Source: JBDRLH01 sp043813215
Lineage (GTDB): Bacteria; Patescibacteriota; Minisyncoccia; Minisyncoccales; JAQTPW01
Length of the DNA: 24,748 nt
Assembly (NCBI GenBank): GCA_043813215.1
Contig: JBDRLH010000023.1
Location: 1-24,748, forward strand
Direction of reading: 5' to 3'
A program made the translations under genes and the position numbers. Within the stretch, counting starts at the first letter, position 1. The number at the start of each line of letters is the position of its first letter. The notes beneath the pieces were generated by a model. That model saw only the letters and a program-made list of their open reading frames with translations, made no database searches and had not been told where the DNA came from. Positions 22,183 to 24,748 of this stretch are shown in pieces.

Positions 22183-22433
22183 AATCTGTTTTCTTTTTTA
22201 AAAATTTTCCTGAAAATTTCTATAAAATTAATCCTGTCGACTAAAACCTCGCCGAGAAGGGCAAAGGGAATGGCGATTAAAACAACAATGCCTATCACGT
22301 GCCAGGTAATGGGCACGTCAGTCAGCACTTTCACGGCAATTAAATCTTCCGCTACGCCGACAATGATTCCGAAAATTAAAAACTCTAAAAACACTTCCAA
22401 TCTTCGCCATTTTGTTGTATTATTGTTTTCCAT
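22179..22433 (-). CDS. small two-helix membrane protein
   Basis: 84 aa from the ATG at 22433. Two hydrophobic helices (roughly residues 15-32, EFLIFGIIVGVAEDLIAV, and 43-60, VIGIVVLIAIPFALLGEV) and a basic C-terminus. A GTG 45 nt upstream would add 15 mostly charged residues, but the ATG gives the more likely N-terminus. Stop overlaps the next ATG, so the pair is coupled. No family recognised. Confidence 0.72.
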   Translation of the reverse strand: MENNNTTKWRRLEVFLEFLIFGIIVGVAEDLIAVKVLTDVPITWHVIGIVVLIAIPFALLGEVLVDRINFIEIFRKIFKKENRL

Positions 22434-22498
22434 GGATAGGTCTTTGTCCCGCACCTCCGCCCTGGACGAACGGCGCACGGGTTGATCATATTTAAAAA

Positions 22499-23140
22499 TT
22501 AAGGTTTATTTGTTTCTTTTTTGTATTCAAAATAAGAATAAAAAAGGGTAAAAATCGTGACAGAAAATACCGGTATAATTACGAAAAAGGAAGCATGGTC
22601 CGGGAAAAAAATTCCCAAAATAGCCGCTACGCCGGCGAACTTAAAGAGCTTTCCGCCAAGCTTGTGGGTTTTATCCCAGACGCCGTCGCTGCTTAGCGTC
22701 CAGGGAGTTCTGATGCCGATAAACCAGTTTCTCTTGGCGTTTTCTATCAAAACTCCGCAGTAATAAAAAAGTATTGCCAAAGCCGGCATCATCAGCTGGC
22801 TCAGGTTGAACCGGAAACCGGCGTTCCAAAAAAGGGTCAAAAGATAAATATAAAACAGAAATGATATCATCAACACGATAAACCAATCGAAATATTTTCT
22901 GAACTTTTCAATGTTGTTTTTCAGGGGATCAATCTTGGGAATGAGAATAAAAAGGAAAAACATCCCCAAGGATACAAGGGGCATCAGAAATAATCCCCAG
23001 AATTTTGGTATATAGTCGTCAACTTCCCCCCGGAAATTCCAGTGAGAAGCCATGCTGTCGGGCATCTTGGGATAAAAATAAATGCCGACGGCAAATGATA
23101 ATAAAATTATCCCTAAAATTATTATTTGGCTCTTTTTCAT
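22499..23140 (-). CDS. SdpI-family integral membrane protein
   Basis: 213 aa with about six hydrophobic helices (near residues 5-23, 49-67, 86-106, 116-132, 167-179, 184-204). N-terminal part carries the DUF1648 pattern MPDSMASHWNFRGEVDDYIPK (25-45, given as MPDSMASHWNF and RGEVDDYIPK), C-terminal part the SdpI signature RNWFIGIRTPWTLSSDGVW (137-155) and KTHKLGGK. In Bacillus, SdpI is the immunity and signal-transducing protein against the SdpC toxin; most relatives have unknown function, and no SdpC-like gene is seen here. Own promoter at 23173-23201. Confidence 0.9.
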   Translation of the reverse strand: MKKSQIIILGIILLSFAVGIYFYPKMPDSMASHWNFRGEVDDYIPKFWGLFLMPLVSLGMFFLFILIPKIDPLKNNIEKFRKYFDWFIVLMISFLFYIYLLTLFWNAGFRFNLSQLMMPALAILFYYCGVLIENAKRNWFIGIRTPWTLSSDGVWDKTHKLGGKLFKFAGVAAILGIFFPDHASFFVIIPVFSVTIFTLFYSYFEYKKETNKP

Positions 23141-23172
23141 GTTTATTTGGTTTAAATTTTGATTATTGCCTC

Positions 23173-23201
23173 ATTCTACTTTGTTTTACCGAAACTCGCA
23201 A
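23173..23201 (-). promoter_or_regulatory. promoter of SdpI-family gene
   Basis: Minus strand: TTGCGA (23196-23201), 17-nt spacer, TAGAAT (23173-23178). Start ~23166, 26 nt before the ATG at 23140. The 66-bp gap between the two genes holds nothing else evident. Confidence 0.55.
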
Positions 23202-23206
23202 TTAGA

Positions 23207-23539
23207 TTATTTTTCTTCTTTTATCAGAAATAAACGTTTTTTGAAACTCCCACGCTTTTTTCTTTTGGCTTCTTGAAATTTTTTAACTTCCGGTCTTGTT
23301 ATTTTCAGCTCCGAGGCCAAAACATCAAGCAATTCCTGGATATCTACGATTTCATTGATAGTTTCTTCTTTGTCTTTTGATTGAATCAATTCTTTTGCTT
23401 CTTCGGCAACTTTCTTCTTTACCCTGCCTAAAAATTCTTTCTTCTTTAAAATTCTCATCGTCGGGCGCCATCCGGCCGCCCTGATTATTTTAGGAATCCC
23501 GTCTCGTATTAATTTATTGTATCTGACAACTTTTTTCAT
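23207..23539 (-). CDS. all-alpha NTP pyrophosphohydrolase (house-cleaning type)
   Basis: 110 aa. YNKLIRDGIPKII (7-19) is the start typical of small MazG/phosphoribosyl-ATP-pyrophosphatase-like proteins predicted to remove non-canonical NTPs. Metal-binding acidic residues are present: EEAKE (46-50) and EIVD (63-66), the EExxE...ExxD pattern. The Lys/Arg-rich C-terminus (88-110) is extra. Probably cotranscribed with the gene at 23589, 49 nt upstream. Substrate not predictable. Confidence 0.85.
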   Translation of the reverse strand: MKKVVRYNKLIRDGIPKIIRAAGWRPTMRILKKKEFLGRVKKKVAEEAKELIQSKDKEETINEIVDIQELLDVLASELKITRPEVKKFQEAKRKKRGSFKKRLFLIKEEK

Positions 23540-23588
23540 CGGTCAGGCAATGTTAAAATCTGGCATATTATTCTTCCTCTTGGTCGTT

Positions 23589-24077
23589 TTAATTTATCTC
23601 GGCAAAAAGCACCACATAATTCTTGCCGTACACTTTGGCGCATTTCGGGCAAGTGATGTATGAAAAATACAGCTTTTTTAACATCCTGCCTTTCTTTGCC
23701 ACGTATTCCTTCATCTCCTGCGCCCACTTGCCGGCATTTTGATACGGCCCCTCAAATACTTTGGTAAGAAATGTCCCTGAAAGCGTTGCCATTTGCGCGC
23801 CCGGAACGTTTCCGGAAACATCAATGTAAATATCCGCGCCCCAGAGAGATTTTTCATCTGTCAGCATCAATTGCTGCGGCGGTTTGGCATTTGCTTTTTC
23901 AATCAGTTCTATATTTTTAATTATTATTTTCCCCATATTGACGGGGATATGCAAAAAACTGGTGACATGATCCTTCACAAAAATTTTATCTTTCCAAACG
24001 ATCTCTTTTTCCTGCCACGGTTCAGGATTAAACCTCATGCAACATCCTGTTTCTGATTGTTCGTAAAGTTTATCCAT
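23589..24077 (-). CDS. conserved protein, possible GyrI-like/hydrolase fold
   Basis: 162 aa. Contains GCCMRFNPEPW (11-21), a WKDKIFVKDHV block (28-38), LSGTFLTKVFEGPYQNAGKW (99-118) and a CPKC pair (143-146) that, with C12-C13, could bind zinc or be redox active. The FEGPY..AGKW pattern resembles the GyrI-like small-molecule-binding fold; archaeal and bacterial relatives are often annotated simply as hydrolase. I cannot name the function. Start chosen at the first ATG of the frame; upstream is AT-rich with no Shine-Dalgarno sequence and only a lone TAGAAT at 24111-24116 as a possible -10. Confidence 0.75.
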   Translation of the reverse strand: MDKLYEQSETGCCMRFNPEPWQEKEIVWKDKIFVKDHVTSFLHIPVNMGKIIIKNIELIEKANAKPPQQLMLTDEKSLWGADIYIDVSGNVPGAQMATLSGTFLTKVFEGPYQNAGKWAQEMKEYVAKKGRMLKKLYFSYITCPKCAKVYGKNYVVLFAEIN

Positions 24078-24141
24078 ATTATTATTTTATTATTAATTAA
24101 ATTGTTTTTTATTCTAATGCTAAGCGTATCCGAGGGGTTGG

Positions 24142-24429
24142 TTATTTTTTAGCCAGAAATCTTTCAACGTAAACCTTCTGCCACCAAAAAAGCCCCAGTA
24201 GGAATCCGCCAATCGCGCCAATTAAAAAAAGCGCAATTTGCAACCAGGGCTTTAAGGTGCAGCCACCGTAAAAAGGCACAATCTGCCCTTGGCTTTCAGC
24301 TTTTTGCAAATAATTGATTTCGATAAGGCCGTGGGCAATAAAACTCAAAAGCACGCCCAGAATCGTCGAGGCGGACAGAGAAACTACTCTTTTTAACTTG
24401 CTTGGGTTTCTCGGTGTATTAATAAACAT
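24142..24429 (-). CDS. small two-helix membrane protein
   Basis: 95 aa. Basic N-terminus, hydrophobic helices at ~16-37 (VVSLSASTILGVLLSFIAHGL) and ~64-84 (QIALFLIGAIGGFLLGLFWW), with a short loop holding one Cys (YGGCTLKPW) between them that lies outside the cytoplasm if the positive-inside rule holds. No family recognised. It follows the membrane-protein gene at 24439 after 9 nt and is probably in the same operon. Confidence 0.72.
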   Translation of the reverse strand: MFINTPRNPSKLKRVVSLSASTILGVLLSFIAHGLIEINYLQKAESQGQIVPFYGGCTLKPWLQIALFLIGAIGGFLLGLFWWQKVYVERFLAKK

Positions 24430-24438
24430 TATTTTATA

Positions 24439-24748
24439 TTATTGCTTGATGATGGTTTCGTAAATGGATGTCTTGCGAAAAATGATTTTATAAAGGTTTT
24501 CAATGAAATCCCCGCCGGCGTAGCCGGCAATCAGGGCGATTCCCGGAGAAAAAGGCAGAGTCAGCACGTTGCCGGCAATGTCTTTCACGGCCACGGCCAC
24601 CATGGTCCCGACAATTCCGGAAATGAACATCATGGTGAAAAAATACGGCAGTTTGAATTCCACGTTCTTGTAAGAATATTGGTATTTTATAAAGCCCACC
24701 AATCCCCTGACCATTCCCCCGCCGAATCCGGCGATTAAAATAGTTAAA
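24439..24748 (-). CDS. membrane protein, 5' end beyond window
   Basis: The frame is open to the window edge: codons before the first in-window ATG (24714) read LTILIAGFGGG, a hydrophobic, Gly-rich helix continuous with MVRGLVGFIKYQ. The true start therefore probably lies beyond 24748, and the visible part is ~102 aa. Further helices are at LPYFFTMMFISGIVGTMVAVAV and LPFSPGIALIAGYAGG. Small integral membrane protein of unknown function, cotranscribed with 24142-24429. Confidence 0.7.
   Translation of the reverse strand, partial: LTILIAGFGGGMVRGLVGFIKYQYSYKNVEFKLPYFFTMMFISGIVGTMVAVAVKDIAGNVLTLPFSPGIALIAGYAGGDFIENLYKIIFRKTSIYETIIKQ

Noticed and set aside
22434..22478. GTG start extending the 84-aa membrane protein by 15 residues
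   Set aside because: Charged GC-rich stretch unlike the neighbours; the ATG at 22433 gives a normal membrane-protein N-terminus. Not fully excluded.
23536..23727. 63-codon minus-strand frame
   Set aside because: Overlaps the 3' end of the gene at 23589-24077 in another frame and lacks any family signal.
24439..24714. Complete 91-aa protein starting at 24714
   Set aside because: The frame stays open to the window end with a hydrophobic helix, so the gene is probably cut by the window.
1..24748. CRISPR arrays, insertion sequences, prophage, toxin-antitoxin or defence systems
   Set aside because: No regularly spaced repeats, transposase or integrase motifs, or known defence domains were seen on either strand.
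1..24748. Alternative genetic code (UGA as sense codon)
   Set aside because: TGA ends tsf, rplY, acs, the glutaredoxin gene and the 84-aa protein gene at positions that fit family lengths, and no in-frame TGA breaks a conserved gene.

Overview
The window comes from a member of the Candidate Phyla Radiation, most likely Parcubacteria (Patescibacteria). The evidence is a partial 16S rRNA gene with the divergent 5' end and V1-V2 sequence typical of that group, together with reduced informational genes (an EF-Ts of only 148 aa), AT-rich and very tightly packed genes, and single-membrane-helix hypothetical proteins of a kind common in these genomes. The genetic code looks standard: TAA, TAG and TGA are all used as stops (TGA ends tsf, rplY, acs and the glutaredoxin gene). 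Almost no start codon is preceded by a Shine-Dalgarno sequence, and several good promoters sit so close to the ATG that the mRNAs should be leaderless.

Layout, left to right. 1-1200, all minus strand: the 5' part of 16S rRNA, a spacer with a hairpin, a 19-codon Cys/Lys-rich mini-ORF behind a near-consensus promoter, a nucleoside 2-deoxyribosyltransferase-like gene and tRNA-Thr(UGU). 1241-2748, minus: rpsB, tsf and a small membrane protein, read from a promoter that is back-to-back with the plus-strand rpmE-prfA pair (2853-4158). 4163-14286, minus: acs (AMP-forming acetyl-CoA synthetase), acd (ADP-forming acetyl-CoA synthetase), ppsA (PEP synthase), an MBL-fold hydrolase, a PfkB sugar/nucleoside kinase, then from its own promoter rplY (L25/CTC) and a coiled-coil lytic transglycosylase. 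14320-19475, minus: trxB, eno, gpmA, a DsbA-like membrane thiol protein, a glutaredoxin and gap, closed by a strong intrinsic terminator that overlaps the acs promoter. 19561-21647: an archaeal-type UMP kinase (plus) and, convergent with it and sharing the stop palindrome CTAG, a divergent FtsZ with a long Lys-rich linker (minus). 21760-24748, minus: small membrane or secreted proteins, an SdpI-family protein, an all-alpha NTP pyrophosphohydrolase and two small membrane proteins, the last cut by the window end.

How it works together: the central block holds lower glycolysis (gap, gpmA, eno, PPS in the place of pyruvate kinase; no pgk, tpi or pyk here) interleaved with a thiol-redox chain (TrxB, glutaredoxin, DsbA-like protein), followed by both known types of acetyl-CoA synthetase. 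This suggests a fermentative, acetate-linked energy metabolism in which AMP, PPi and acetyl-CoA may be interconverted. No mobile elements, CRISPR arrays or phage genes were seen. The items most worth following up are the Cys-rich mini-ORF next to the rRNA, the translationally coupled acs-acd pair, the FtsZ with a histone-like basic linker, the TrxB lacking the usual NADPH motif, and the leaderless, SD-free expression pattern.
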